Shown here: positions 13,529 to 19,592 of the stretch, in pieces
Position numbering within the stretch: the first letter of the stretch is position 1
How the letters are laid out: every line of letters starts with the position of its first letter
Origin: Pseudomonadota bacterium
Lineage (GTDB): Bacteria; Pseudomonadota; Gammaproteobacteria; Burkholderiales; Burkholderiaceae_D
Direction: 5' to 3'
DNA: 19,592 nucleotides
Assembly: GCA_023416415.1 (NCBI GenBank)
Contig: JAEZHR010000170.1
Span: 1 to 19,592, forward strand
The notes under the pieces: generated by a model
Database searches by the model: none
What the model was told of the DNA's origin: nothing
What the model saw: only the letters and a program-made list of their open reading frames with translations
Program-made: the position numbers and the translations under genes

Positions 13529-14986
13529 TTACTTCGCTTCCTCCGCGGACTTCTCTCCGGCCTTCGGATCGTTGATCGTCGGTTCCTTCTTGCTTTCGAT
13601 GGTCGCCGTCTTGGACTGCTGCACCGGCAAGCCCTTCAGGTGGTTCAGTGCCTGCTTGAGCTGGAAATCGTCTTCGCTGCCAAATTCGAGCGGCTTCAGA
13701 TCCCTGGCAGCCAAGCTCTTCTGTGCTTCGAGCTCGTCCATGATGGCTTTGGCGGCTTCCTTCTCGCGGTCGTTCGACAAGTGCTTTTCCAGGTCGGATT
13801 CGCGCAGGCGCAAGCTGTTCAGGCCATCGCCGTCCGGTCGCTCGTCGACCAGCAAGTCGGGCACGATGCCTTTGGCCTGGATCGCGCGTCCCTTGGGCGT
13901 GTAGTAGCGCGCCGTGGTCAGCTTGACAGCCGTGTCTGCCGAAATCTGGCGGATGGTCTGGACCGAGCCCTTGCCGAACGTCTGCGTGCCCATGATAGTG
14001 GCGCGCTTGTAGTCCTGCAGGGCACCGGCCACGATTTCGGATGCCGAGGCCGATCCGGTGTTGACGAGGACAACCATCGGAACATTCTTGTAGATCTCGG
14101 GGAGCTTCGTCAGCGGATCGGAAGAGGACATGCGCGAGGCGTAGAACTCGCGGCGAGCGTAGAAGGTCTGTTTGGAATCGGCCAGCTGACCGTTGGTCGA
14201 GACCACCGGCACGTCCTTGGGCAGGAAGGCGGCAGAGACGCCGATGGCGCCCGGCAGCACGCCACCCGGGTCGTTGCGCAGGTCGAGCACAAGGCCCTTG
14301 AGCTTCGGCTCCTTGGCATGGATGTCGATAAGCTTCTTGACCAGGTCGTCAACGGTGGGCTCCTGGAACTGGGAGATGCGCACCCAGGCGTAGCCGGGTT
14401 CGATCACCTTGGACTTGACGCTTTGAACGCGGATCTCCTGGCGCGTGATGGTGACGAACAGCGGGCGGTCCAGCTCCTTGCGCGAAACGGTCAGCGTGAT
14501 CTGGGTATTCGGTTCGCCGCGCATGCGTCGTACGGCTTCGTCCAGCGTCATGCCCTTGACCGGCGTCGCGTCCAGACGCGTGATCAGATCGCCCGCCTTC
14601 AGCCCGGCCTTGAATGCGGGCGAATCCTCGATCGGCGAGATGACCTTCACATAGCCGTCTTCCATGCCGACTTCGATACCGAGGCCGACGAACTTGCCCA
14701 TCGTTCCTTCGCGCAGCTCCTTGAAGGCCTTCTGGTCGAGATAGGACGAGTGCGGGTCGAGCGAGGCGACCATGCCGGAAATGGCTTCGGTAATGAGCTT
14801 CTTGTCCTCGACGGGCTCGACGTAGTCGGACTTGATCAGGCCGAAGACGTCGGCCAGCTGGCGCAATTCCTCCAGTGGCAGCGGAGCCACGTTCTTTTGC
14901 GCACTGGCTTCGAATTGCATCGATCCGGCGATCCCGGCAATCACGCCCAGGCCGATGAGTCCGAAGTTCTTGAGTTTGCTGCTCAT
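13529..14986 (-). CDS. ctpA: S41 carboxyl-terminal processing protease
   Basis: A 485-residue periplasmic protease. It has an N-terminal signal or anchor (about residues 6-26), an S41 N-terminal region with DPHSSYLD (about 77-84), a PDZ domain (about 95-170, with FVGLGIEVG and AGLKAGDLI), and a peptidase core with LVLDLRNDPGG (about 232-242), the nucleophile in GSASASEIVAGALQD (Ser314 by alignment to Prc/CtpA) and the base in TFGKGSVQ (Lys339, 25 residues later as in Prc and CtpA). A Lys/Glu-rich tail follows from about residue 455. In Pseudomonas, CtpA degrades peptidoglycan hydrolases with an adaptor lipoprotein. It sits 49 nt after envC in what is probably a gpmA-envC-ctpA operon. ATG 14986 has AAAGGTG upstream. 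Confidence 0.95.
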   Translation of the reverse strand: MSSKLKNFGLIGLGVIAGIAGSMQFEASAQKNVAPLPLEELRQLADVFGLIKSDYVEPVEDKKLITEAISGMVASLDPHSSYLDQKAFKELREGTMGKFVGLGIEVGMEDGYVKVISPIEDSPAFKAGLKAGDLITRLDATPVKGMTLDEAVRRMRGEPNTQITLTVSRKELDRPLFVTITRQEIRVQSVKSKVIEPGYAWVRISQFQEPTVDDLVKKLIDIHAKEPKLKGLVLDLRNDPGGVLPGAIGVSAAFLPKDVPVVSTNGQLADSKQTFYARREFYASRMSSSDPLTKLPEIYKNVPMVVLVNTGSASASEIVAGALQDYKRATIMGTQTFGKGSVQTIRQISADTAVKLTTARYYTPKGRAIQAKGIVPDLLVDERPDGDGLNSLRLRESDLEKHLSNDREKEAAKAIMDELEAQKSLAARDLKPLEFGSEDDFQLKQALNHLKGLPVQQSKTATIESKKEPTINDPKAGEKSAEEAK

Positions 14987-15035
14987 GTATTGCACCTTTG
15001 CTAGTGCCGCACGCACTGCCTCCCGCGGCGGCGCA

Positions 15036-16400
15036 TCACTTGGAGATGCTGCCTGCCGCGATCCAGCGCATGGGATCGAATGGGCGGCCTTGATGCCGCA
15101 TTTCAAAGTATAAACCCGATTGTTCGCTGCCCCCGCTGCTGCCGGTGGTCGCGATGACATCCCCGATCCTGACTGCGTCGCCTGCCTGCTTCAGCAGGGC
15201 CTGATTGTTGCCATAGATGGTCATGTACTGACCGCCGTGGTCGATGATGATCAGGTTGCCGAAACCGCGCAGCCAGTCCGCAAAGACCACCTGACCGTTC
15301 GCCACTGCCTTGACTTCCTCGCCTTCGGCGGTGCGGATGAACAGACCCTTCCAGCTCGGTCCATCGGAGCGCGTCGTGCCGAAGCTTGCGCTCAGCGCTC
15401 CCTTGACCGGCAGCCGCAACTGGCCGCGCAGCGCGCTGAAGGCGCGCCCCGACACGGCGTCTTGGACGGACGGATCAGGCGTGAGTTCATTCCTTGCGAC
15501 AGTTTTTCCCTTGCTGTCATCGATTGAACCAGAGTTACGGCCTGGCGACTTGCGCGTGCTCGACTCGGATTGCTTTCGGGCGAGGGCGAGCTGCTCCTGA
15601 CGGCGTTTCTCGCGCGCGGCGGCTTCGGCCTTGCGCTGTTCCTCGATCAGGTGCGCCAGTCGATCGACCAGCGCCGACAGTCGCTTCTGATCGCGCTCGA
15701 TATTGCCGACTTCCTTGCGCTGCGCCGTCAGCTTGCTCGACAGCTCGGTCAGCAAGGCCTTGCGACGCGCCTTTTCCTGTTCCAGCAGTGCCTTGCTGGC
15801 CTGCTGTTCCTGTGCGATCTCGTCCAGCTCGGCGCGCGCGTTCTGTGCCTTTTCTCGATTGGTCTCGATGGCCTCCAGGTCTTCCTGCAGCGCCGTGATC
15901 ATGCGCGCCTGTGCCTGCGACACGTAGCCCATGTACTGCAGGTCTCGGCTGATGCGGTTGGGGTTGTCGCCGGAGAGCAGCAGCTTGACGCGATCTTCGC
16001 CGCCGCCGATGTGCTGTTCGCGCACGATCTTCGCCAGCCGTTCGCGCTGCGCCGCCACTGCCGCGTCGAGGCGCTTCTGCTCGGCGTCGAGCGCGGCCAG
16101 CCGTGCCTCGACTTCACGCTGCTCGCGGGTCAGTTCGCGCAGGGCACGGTTGGCCTCGGATATCGCGGCCTCCGATTCGGCCAGGGCGTCGGCGGCGTGA
16201 CCGCGCGCGGTCTCGGTTGCGCCGATTTCGCGCTTGAGCTCGGCCAGTTTTTTGCGCAGTTCTGCACGCTCGGTTTCGGCCACGCGCTTCTGTTTGCTGC
16301 GTTCGGTGAGCTTGCTGGCATGGCCGGGCGCGGACAGAAGCAGCGCGGTGACAAATGCCACCGCGAATGCCCAACGCGACCTGTTGGAATTGCGCTTCAA
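15036..16400 (-). CDS. envC: Murein hydrolase activator EnvC
   Basis: A 454-residue periplasmic protein with a signal peptide (basic start, then FAVAFVTALLLSAPGHA), a long coiled coil (about 30-270, rich in Lys/Glu/Gln/Ala), a Ser/Lys-rich linker, and a C-terminal LytM-like domain (about 330-448). The zinc ligands of active LytM proteases are absent: WKGLFIRTAEGEEVKAVANG replaces the H-x-G-x-D type motif and GLYFEMR replaces HLHFE. It should therefore activate amidases rather than cut peptidoglycan, as E. coli EnvC does for AmiA and AmiB during cell separation. The start codon is TTG: the preceding in-frame codons are GTC and then the gpmA stop, and no upstream ATG is possible. It lies 3 nt after gpmA, so coupled translation is likely. 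Confidence 0.93.
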   Translation of the reverse strand: MKRNSNRSRWAFAVAFVTALLLSAPGHASKLTERSKQKRVAETERAELRKKLAELKREIGATETARGHAADALAESEAAISEANRALRELTREQREVEARLAALDAEQKRLDAAVAAQRERLAKIVREQHIGGGEDRVKLLLSGDNPNRISRDLQYMGYVSQAQARMITALQEDLEAIETNREKAQNARAELDEIAQEQQASKALLEQEKARRKALLTELSSKLTAQRKEVGNIERDQKRLSALVDRLAHLIEEQRKAEAAAREKRRQEQLALARKQSESSTRKSPGRNSGSIDDSKGKTVARNELTPDPSVQDAVSGRAFSALRGQLRLPVKGALSASFGTTRSDGPSWKGLFIRTAEGEEVKAVANGQVVFADWLRGFGNLIIIDHGGQYMTIYGNNQALLKQAGDAVRIGDVIATTGSSGGSEQSGLYFEMRHQGRPFDPMRWIAAGSISK

Positions 16401-16403
16401 GAC

Positions 16404-17150
16404 TTACTTTGCCTTCCCCTGGCTGGCGACCGCCTTCATCGCCGCTTCGATCGCCGCCTGGTCACCCAGGTAGTAGCTCCTGATCGGTTTGAGCTCGGCA
16501 TCCAGTTCATAGACCAGAGGTTGGCCGTTGGGGATGTTCAGGCCGACGATGTCGGCGTCGCTGATGCCATCGAGCTCCTTGATCAGCGCGCGCAGGCTGT
16601 TGCCGTGCGCGGAGATCAGGATGCGCTTGCCGGAAAGAATGGCCGGGGCGATCGAGTCCTTCCATGCCGGCATCACGCGTGCGACCGTGTCCTTCAGGCA
16701 TTCGGTCAGTGGAATCAGCGCGCGCGGCACGTCGGCGTAGCGCGGATCGTCGAAGGAAGTGCGCGGGTCGTCCGGCTCAAGCGGGTTCGGCGGCACGTCA
16801 TAGCTGCGGCGCCAGATCAGCACCTGCTCGTCGCCGTACTTGGCTGCGGTCTCGGCTTTGTTCAGACCCTGCAGGGCGCCGTAGTGGCGCTCGTTCAGGC
16901 GCCAGTCGTGCACCACGGGCAGCCACATGCGGTCCATCTCGTCGAGGGTGAGCCAGAGCGTGCGGATGGCGCGCTTGAGAACCGAGGTAAAGCACAGGTC
17001 GAAGTCGAAGCCGGCTTCCTTCAGGACACGCCCGGCATGGCGTGCTTCGGCCATGCCTCTTTCCGTGAGGTCGACGTCGGTCCAGCCGGTGAAACGGTTT
17101 TCCAGGTTCCAGGTCGATTCGCCGTGGCGCATCAATACGATCTTGTACAT
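16404..17150 (-). CDS. gpmA: 2,3-bisphosphoglycerate-dependent phosphoglycerate mutase
   Basis: A 248-residue glycolytic and gluconeogenic enzyme interconverting 3- and 2-phosphoglycerate. Visible are the phosphohistidine motif LMRHGES (His9), ENRFTGWTDVDLTERG (about 17-32), the FTSVLKRAIRTLW segment with Arg60, LNERHYGALQGLNK with Glu87, and ISAHGNSLRAL with the second catalytic histidine (His182). Length and motifs are those of cofactor-dependent GpmA. ATG 17150 gives the family's normal N-terminus; the longer frame to 17195 adds unrelated sequence. It is divergent from the rhodanese gene and is the first gene of the gpmA-envC-ctpA direction. In E. coli and P. aeruginosa the same position is held by the unrelated cofactor-independent mutase. 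Confidence 0.97.
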   Translation of the reverse strand: MYKIVLMRHGESTWNLENRFTGWTDVDLTERGMAEARHAGRVLKEAGFDFDLCFTSVLKRAIRTLWLTLDEMDRMWLPVVHDWRLNERHYGALQGLNKAETAAKYGDEQVLIWRRSYDVPPNPLEPDDPRTSFDDPRYADVPRALIPLTECLKDTVARVMPAWKDSIAPAILSGKRILISAHGNSLRALIKELDGISDADIVGLNIPNGQPLVYELDAELKPIRSYYLGDQAAIEAAMKAVASQGKAK

Positions 17151-17240
17151 GTTGAATCCGGGGAAAGTGATGGTTGGTGGATCGCAGCCGGTCATGAAGG
17201 ATGGAGCGCCGGCGTACGGATGGGTCGCTTGCCGGCATCT

Positions 17241-17250
17241 ATTTTATAAT
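17241..17250. promoter_or_regulatory. AT-rich core of a possible divergent promoter
   Basis: The plus strand reads ATTTTATAAT, with a perfect TATAAT at 17245-17250 toward the rhodanese gene; the minus strand reads ATTATAAAAT, with TATAAA or TAAAAT toward gpmA. It is the only AT-rich block in the 129-nt divergent region. Predicted leaders are about 22 nt for the rhodanese and about 85 nt for gpmA. No good -35 hexamer is visible on either side. Confidence 0.55.
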
Positions 17251-17279
17251 GGCCCGTTTCTTCCAACCATTGGACGCTC

Positions 17280-17681
17280 GTGGATTTTCTGATCGATAAC
17301 ATCTTGCTCATCGTGGTCGCCGTAGTCTCCGGCGCCGCCCTGCTGTGGCCTGTCTTGCGCGGACGCGGCACCAACGTCACGGCCGTGCGCGCGACCCAGC
17401 TGATCAATCACTCGAATGCGCTGGTGCTCGACGTGCGTGAGCCCTCCGCATTTTCCGCCGGCCACATGCCGGAAGCCAAGAACATCCCCCTGAAGGAGCT
17501 GTCGAACCGGATCGGTGACCTGAGCAAGCATAAGACGCGCCCAGTCATCGCCGTTTGCCAGACCGGAGCGCAGTCGGCCAAAGCGGCTGCGCAGTTGCGC
17601 AAGGCGGGCTTCGAGCAGGCATTCAGCCTGGAGGGCGGGCTGAACGGCTGGCAGGGGGCCGGCCTGCCAGTGACCCGCTAA
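17280..17681 (+). CDS. Membrane-anchored rhodanese-like protein (YibN-like)
   Basis: A 133-residue protein with one N-terminal membrane segment (about residues 7-24, IDNILLIVVAVVSGAALLW) and a single rhodanese domain (about 35-130). Visible are VLDVREPSAFSAGHMPEAKNIP and the active-site loop VCQTGAQSAKAA with Cys93. It probably handles sulfane sulfur or a redox-active thiol at the inner membrane; the true reaction is unknown. The start is GTG at 17280 with no Shine-Dalgarno sequence, about 22 nt after the predicted transcription start. It heads the rhodanese-grxC-secB order also seen with yibN in E. coli and PA5130 in P. aeruginosa (from memory). The gap to grxC is 20 nt. Confidence 0.9.
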   Translation: MDFLIDNILLIVVAVVSGAALLWPVLRGRGTNVTAVRATQLINHSNALVLDVREPSAFSAGHMPEAKNIPLKELSNRIGDLSKHKTRPVIAVCQTGAQSAKAAAQLRKAGFEQAFSLEGGLNGWQGAGLPVTR

Positions 17682-17701
17682 GCGAATCACACGGAGTGAA
17701 C

Positions 17702-17965
17702 ATGACAGCAAAAGTCCTGATGTACAGTACCGGGGTGTGCCCCTATTGCGTGATGGCCGAGCGTCTGCTGACATCCAAGGGTGTCAAGGAAATCGAAAAG
17801 GTCCGCATCGACATCGACCCCGAGCAGCGCGCCGCCATGATGGAAAAAACCGGGCGCCGCACCGTACCGCAGATCTACATCGGCGATACCCATGTCGGTG
17901 GCTTCGACGATCTTTCGGCGCTCGATCGTGCCGGCAAGCTCGATCCGCTGCTTAACGGCGCATAA
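17702..17965 (+). CDS. grxC: Glutaredoxin 3
   Basis: An 87-residue dithiol glutaredoxin that uses glutathione to reduce disulfides and mixed disulfides in the cytoplasm. Visible are the active site STGVCPYC (Cys13 and Cys16), the cis-proline motif RRTVPQIYIG (about 57-66) and the glutathione-binding GGFDDL (about 71-76). Length is normal. ATG 17702 has GGAGTG close upstream. It lies between the rhodanese and secB genes on the same strand, the same order as in E. coli. Confidence 0.96.
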   Translation: MTAKVLMYSTGVCPYCVMAERLLTSKGVKEIEKVRIDIDPEQRAAMMEKTGRRTVPQIYIGDTHVGGFDDLSALDRAGKLDPLLNGA

Positions 17966-18033
17966 CATTCGTTTGCGGGGTTGGTAAACATTCCCGCGAT
18001 CCTTTTCCTAAATCGTTTTCCTGAAAGCATTCC

Positions 18034-18525
18034 ATGGCCGATCAAAACCAGCAGCCCGTATTCCAGATCCAGCGCGTCTATCTGAAGGACCTGTCGCTGG
18101 AACAGCCGAATTCCCCTGCGGTGTTCCTTGAGCAGGAGGCGCCGAACATCGAGGTTGCAGTTGACGTCGGCGTCGAGGCGCTGGCCGAAACCATCTTCGA
18201 AGCGTCCGTAACCATCACCGTGACGGCCAAGATCAAGGACAAGGTCGCCTTCCTGGTCGAAGGCAAACAGGCCGGAATCTTCGAGGCGGCCAACATTCCG
18301 CCGGAACAGCTCGATCCGCTGCTCGGCATCGGCTGCCCCAACATCGTCTACCCCTATCTGCGCGCCAACATTGCCGATGTGATTACCCGTGCCGGTTTCC
18401 CGCCAGTGCACCTGTCGGAAATCAACTTCGAAGCGTTCTACCAGCAGCGTCTGCAGGCCTTGCAGCAGCAGCAACAGCAGCAGCAAGGCGCGGGCATCGT
18501 GATGCCCGACGGCAGCCGCGCATAA
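18034..18525 (+). CDS. secB: Protein-export chaperone SecB with glutamine-rich tail
   Basis: A 163-residue cytoplasmic chaperone that holds preproteins unfolded and delivers them to SecA. Characteristic segments are FQIQRVYLKDLSLEQPNSP (about 10-28), IEVAVDVGVEAL, and GIGCPNIVYPYLRANIADVITRAGFPPVHLSEINF (about 99-133). The C-terminal extension carries eight consecutive glutamines (residues 144-151) followed by GAGIVMPDGSRA, unlike the short acidic end of E. coli SecB. It is 68 nt after grxC and followed after 15 nt by an SH3-like secreted protein gene. The upstream spacer has a weak GCGGG/CCCGC hairpin and T-rich stretches; whether secB has its own promoter is unclear. The Shine-Dalgarno sequence is weak (GAAAG). 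Confidence 0.95.
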   Translation: MADQNQQPVFQIQRVYLKDLSLEQPNSPAVFLEQEAPNIEVAVDVGVEALAETIFEASVTITVTAKIKDKVAFLVEGKQAGIFEAANIPPEQLDPLLGIGCPNIVYPYLRANIADVITRAGFPPVHLSEINFEAFYQQRLQALQQQQQQQQGAGIVMPDGSRA

Positions 18526-18540
18526 GCGGACAGGCCGCGC

Positions 18541-18987
18541 ATGCACGCCGCAAGAGTCATCCTGGTCGGCGCAAGCCTGCTTGGCTTCGCAGCGGCCGCC
18601 CATGCGCTCGAATACCGTTCGGTGGGTCCGTCGCCGGCAGTTCTGTACGATGCGCCGAGCGCCAAGGGGCGCAAGGTCTACGTCGCGCCGCGTGGCATGC
18701 CGGTCGAACTCGTGCTGACTTACGGCGAGTGGACCAAGGTGCGCGATGCCGCAGGGGATCTTTCCTGGATCGAATCGAGTGCGCTGGTGAAACGGCGCAA
18801 TCTCGTGGTCAGCGTGGCGCGGGCACGCGTGTACAACGCGGCCGATGAGGCCGCGCCGCTGGCCTACACGGCCGAGCGCGGCGTCCTGCTGGAACTGATC
18901 GAACCTGCCGCTGGCGACTGGTTGCGCGTGCGTCACGCCGACGGCGCGGCCGGTTTCGTGCGCGCATGGGAAGTCTGGGGCGAATAG
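18541..18987 (+). CDS. Secreted SH3-like domain protein
   Basis: A 148-residue protein with a signal peptide (MHAARVILVGASLLGFAAAAHA, likely cut near residue 22) and two repeats resembling bacterial SH3 domains. The first is RSVGPSPAVLYDAPSAKGRKVYVAPRGMPVELV with EWTKVRDAAGDLSWIES; the second is SVARARVYNAADEAAPLAYTAERGVLLELI with DWLRVRHADGAAGFVRAWEVWG. The paired Val-Leu-Tyr-Asp-Ala-Pro and Trp-x-Lys/Arg-Val-Arg motifs support this. Such domains often bind cell-wall material, so a periplasmic envelope role is plausible, but the function is unknown. It sits between secB and gpsA, which are direct neighbours in E. coli, and begins 15 nt after secB. Confidence 0.85.
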   Translation: MHAARVILVGASLLGFAAAAHALEYRSVGPSPAVLYDAPSAKGRKVYVAPRGMPVELVLTYGEWTKVRDAAGDLSWIESSALVKRRNLVVSVARARVYNAADEAAPLAYTAERGVLLELIEPAAGDWLRVRHADGAAGFVRAWEVWGE

Positions 18988-19041
18988 TCACGGACGAAAT
19001 GGCGGATGGCAAACTTGCAGCTTGACGGTGCGCTCCGGCGC

Positions 19042-19592
19042 ATGCCCATCACAATCCTGGGCGCGGGCGCCTGGGGTACCGCTTTGGGCATTGCCTTGGC
19101 GGAGCGCCACAAGGTTATGCTCTGGGGGCGGAACGCGATCGCGATGCGCGAGGCCGCCGAACGGCGCGAAAACCGCGCCTACCTGCCCGGCCTGTCGCTT
19201 CCGGCCACCCTTGTTCCCACGTCGGATTTCGATGCCGCACTGGCACATTTGAACGGTGCAACCCCCGGCTTGCTTGTTGCCGCTTCTTCGGTGGCGGGCT
19301 TGCGGCCGCTGGCAGAGCGCCTGCGCGGCTGCTCCATTCCCAATCTGGTCTGGCTTTGCAAGGGCTTCGAGGAAGGCTCTCGCCAGCTGCCGCATCAGGT
19401 CGTTGCGGAAGTGCTGGGTGCGCAAGTGCCGCACGGCGCGTTGTCCGGGCCCTCTTTTGCACAGGAAGTCGCGCAGGGTCTGCCCTGTGCGCTGACCATC
19501 GCTTCCGCATCGCCCGCGCTGCGCGATACGGTCGTGCAAGCCGTGCACGGCCGTTCGCTGCGCGTGTATTCCAGCGATGACCTCGTCGGTGT
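19042..19592 (+). CDS. gpsA: NAD(P)-dependent glycerol-3-phosphate dehydrogenase (3' end beyond window)
   Basis: The first 183 codons of the enzyme that reduces dihydroxyacetone phosphate to sn-glycerol 3-phosphate for phospholipid synthesis. Visible are the nucleotide-binding ITILGAGAWGTALG at the very N-terminus, VMLWGRN, NRAYLPGLSLP (about 50-60), LVWLCKGFEEGS (about 103-114) and LSGPSFAQEVAQGLP (about 134-148). ATG 19042 (MPITILGAG) gives the usual N-terminus but has no Shine-Dalgarno sequence. An in-frame ATG at 19006 would add 12 residues (MANLQLDGALRR) and starts 18 nt after the SH3 gene stop. The order with secB upstream matches E. coli. The C-terminal substrate-binding domain is outside the window. 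Confidence 0.95.
   Translation, partial: MPITILGAGAWGTALGIALAERHKVMLWGRNAIAMREAAERRENRAYLPGLSLPATLVPTSDFDAALAHLNGATPGLLVAASSVAGLRPLAERLRGCSIPNLVWLCKGFEEGSRQLPHQVVAEVLGAQVPHGALSGPSFAQEVAQGLPCALTIASASPALRDTVVQAVHGRSLRVYSSDDLVG

Noticed and set aside
13640..15004. 454-codon plus-strand open frame opposite ctpA
   Set aside because: It is the complement of a protease with all catalytic motifs in place; no start signal or domain supports it.
14987..15160. 58-codon N-terminal extension of CtpA
   Set aside because: It would overlap the end of envC and place the signal peptide internally; ATG 14986 with AAAGGTG upstream is the natural start.
15570..17249. 559-codon plus-strand open frame opposite envC and gpmA
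   Set aside because: It spans the junction of two clear genes, mirrors their codon pattern and shows no family signature. Length alone is not evidence at this GC content.
17170..17270. ATGGTTGG and CCAACCAT inverted repeat in the gpmA-rhodanese spacer
   Set aside because: Eight-base arms about 85 nt apart are expected by chance and have no clear regulatory geometry.
17975..17997. GCGGG/CCCGC stem between grxC and secB as a terminator
   Set aside because: The stem is only 5 bp with a 13-nt loop, and the T-rich stretch after it is broken. The conserved grxC-secB order argues for transcription through it.
18463..18486. CAG tract as a microsatellite or CRISPR-like repeat
   Set aside because: It is an in-frame glutamine run in secB with no spacers; it is reported only as a protein feature.
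1..19592. Prophage, insertion sequence, integron, toxin-antitoxin, CRISPR-Cas or defence genes
   Set aside because: I found no transposase, integrase, repeat array, attachment duplication or nuclease/toxin-like protein. All genes but a few small ones fit known housekeeping or envelope families, and base composition looks even across the window by eye.

Overview
The window is a gene-dense, GC-rich chromosomal segment with no mobile elements, CRISPR arrays, rRNA or tRNA genes that I can recognise. Gene content and order point to a betaproteobacterium, most likely Burkholderiales: argB next to a pyrimidine-5'-nucleotidase-like HAD gene and slmA; birA followed by a type III pantothenate kinase; and gpmA-envC-ctpA divergent from rhodanese-grxC-secB-gpsA. 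I cannot name a genus.

Left block (1-4480, minus strand): an operon for an MCE/Mla-type lipid transporter. It reads leftward as a permease with an N-terminal STAS-like region (4367), an ATPase, an inner-membrane-anchored MCE protein, a PqiC-like lipoprotein and a VanZ-family membrane protein cut by the window edge. A short divergent region separates it from birA-coaX-SPOR (4481-6803, plus), which covers biotin ligation, coenzyme A synthesis and a membrane-anchored SPOR protein.

Middle block (6804-12658): a small cysteine-rich CWC protein (minus) is divergent from argB. A secreted TraB/GumN-family protein (minus) converges on argB and is divergent from a HAD nucleotidase-slmA pair (plus). Then come two EamA-type exporters facing each other, and a small predicted lipoprotein whose 3' end overlaps the next gene tail to tail.

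Right block (12610-19592): on the minus strand gpmA, envC, the carboxyl-terminal protease ctpA and, beyond a good hairpin terminator, a ThiF/MoeB-type E1-like enzyme. On the plus strand, starting from an AT-rich segment shared with gpmA, are a membrane-anchored rhodanese, grxC, secB, a secreted SH3-like protein and gpsA, which runs off the window. This is the betaproteobacterial version of a locus also found in Escherichia and Pseudomonas.

I see no convincing new multi-gene system; this is mostly housekeeping DNA. The points most worth a second look are: three genes whose -10-like hexamer sits 6-8 nt before the ATG (possible leaderless mRNAs); a 14-bp hairpin after slmA whose only departures from perfect pairing are G.U pairs on the slmA-sense strand; a possible symmetric divergent promoter between gpmA and the rhodanese; a cofactor-dependent phosphoglycerate mutase where Escherichia and Pseudomonas carry the unrelated independent enzyme; and a TTG-started envC lying in the same frame just after the gpmA stop codon.
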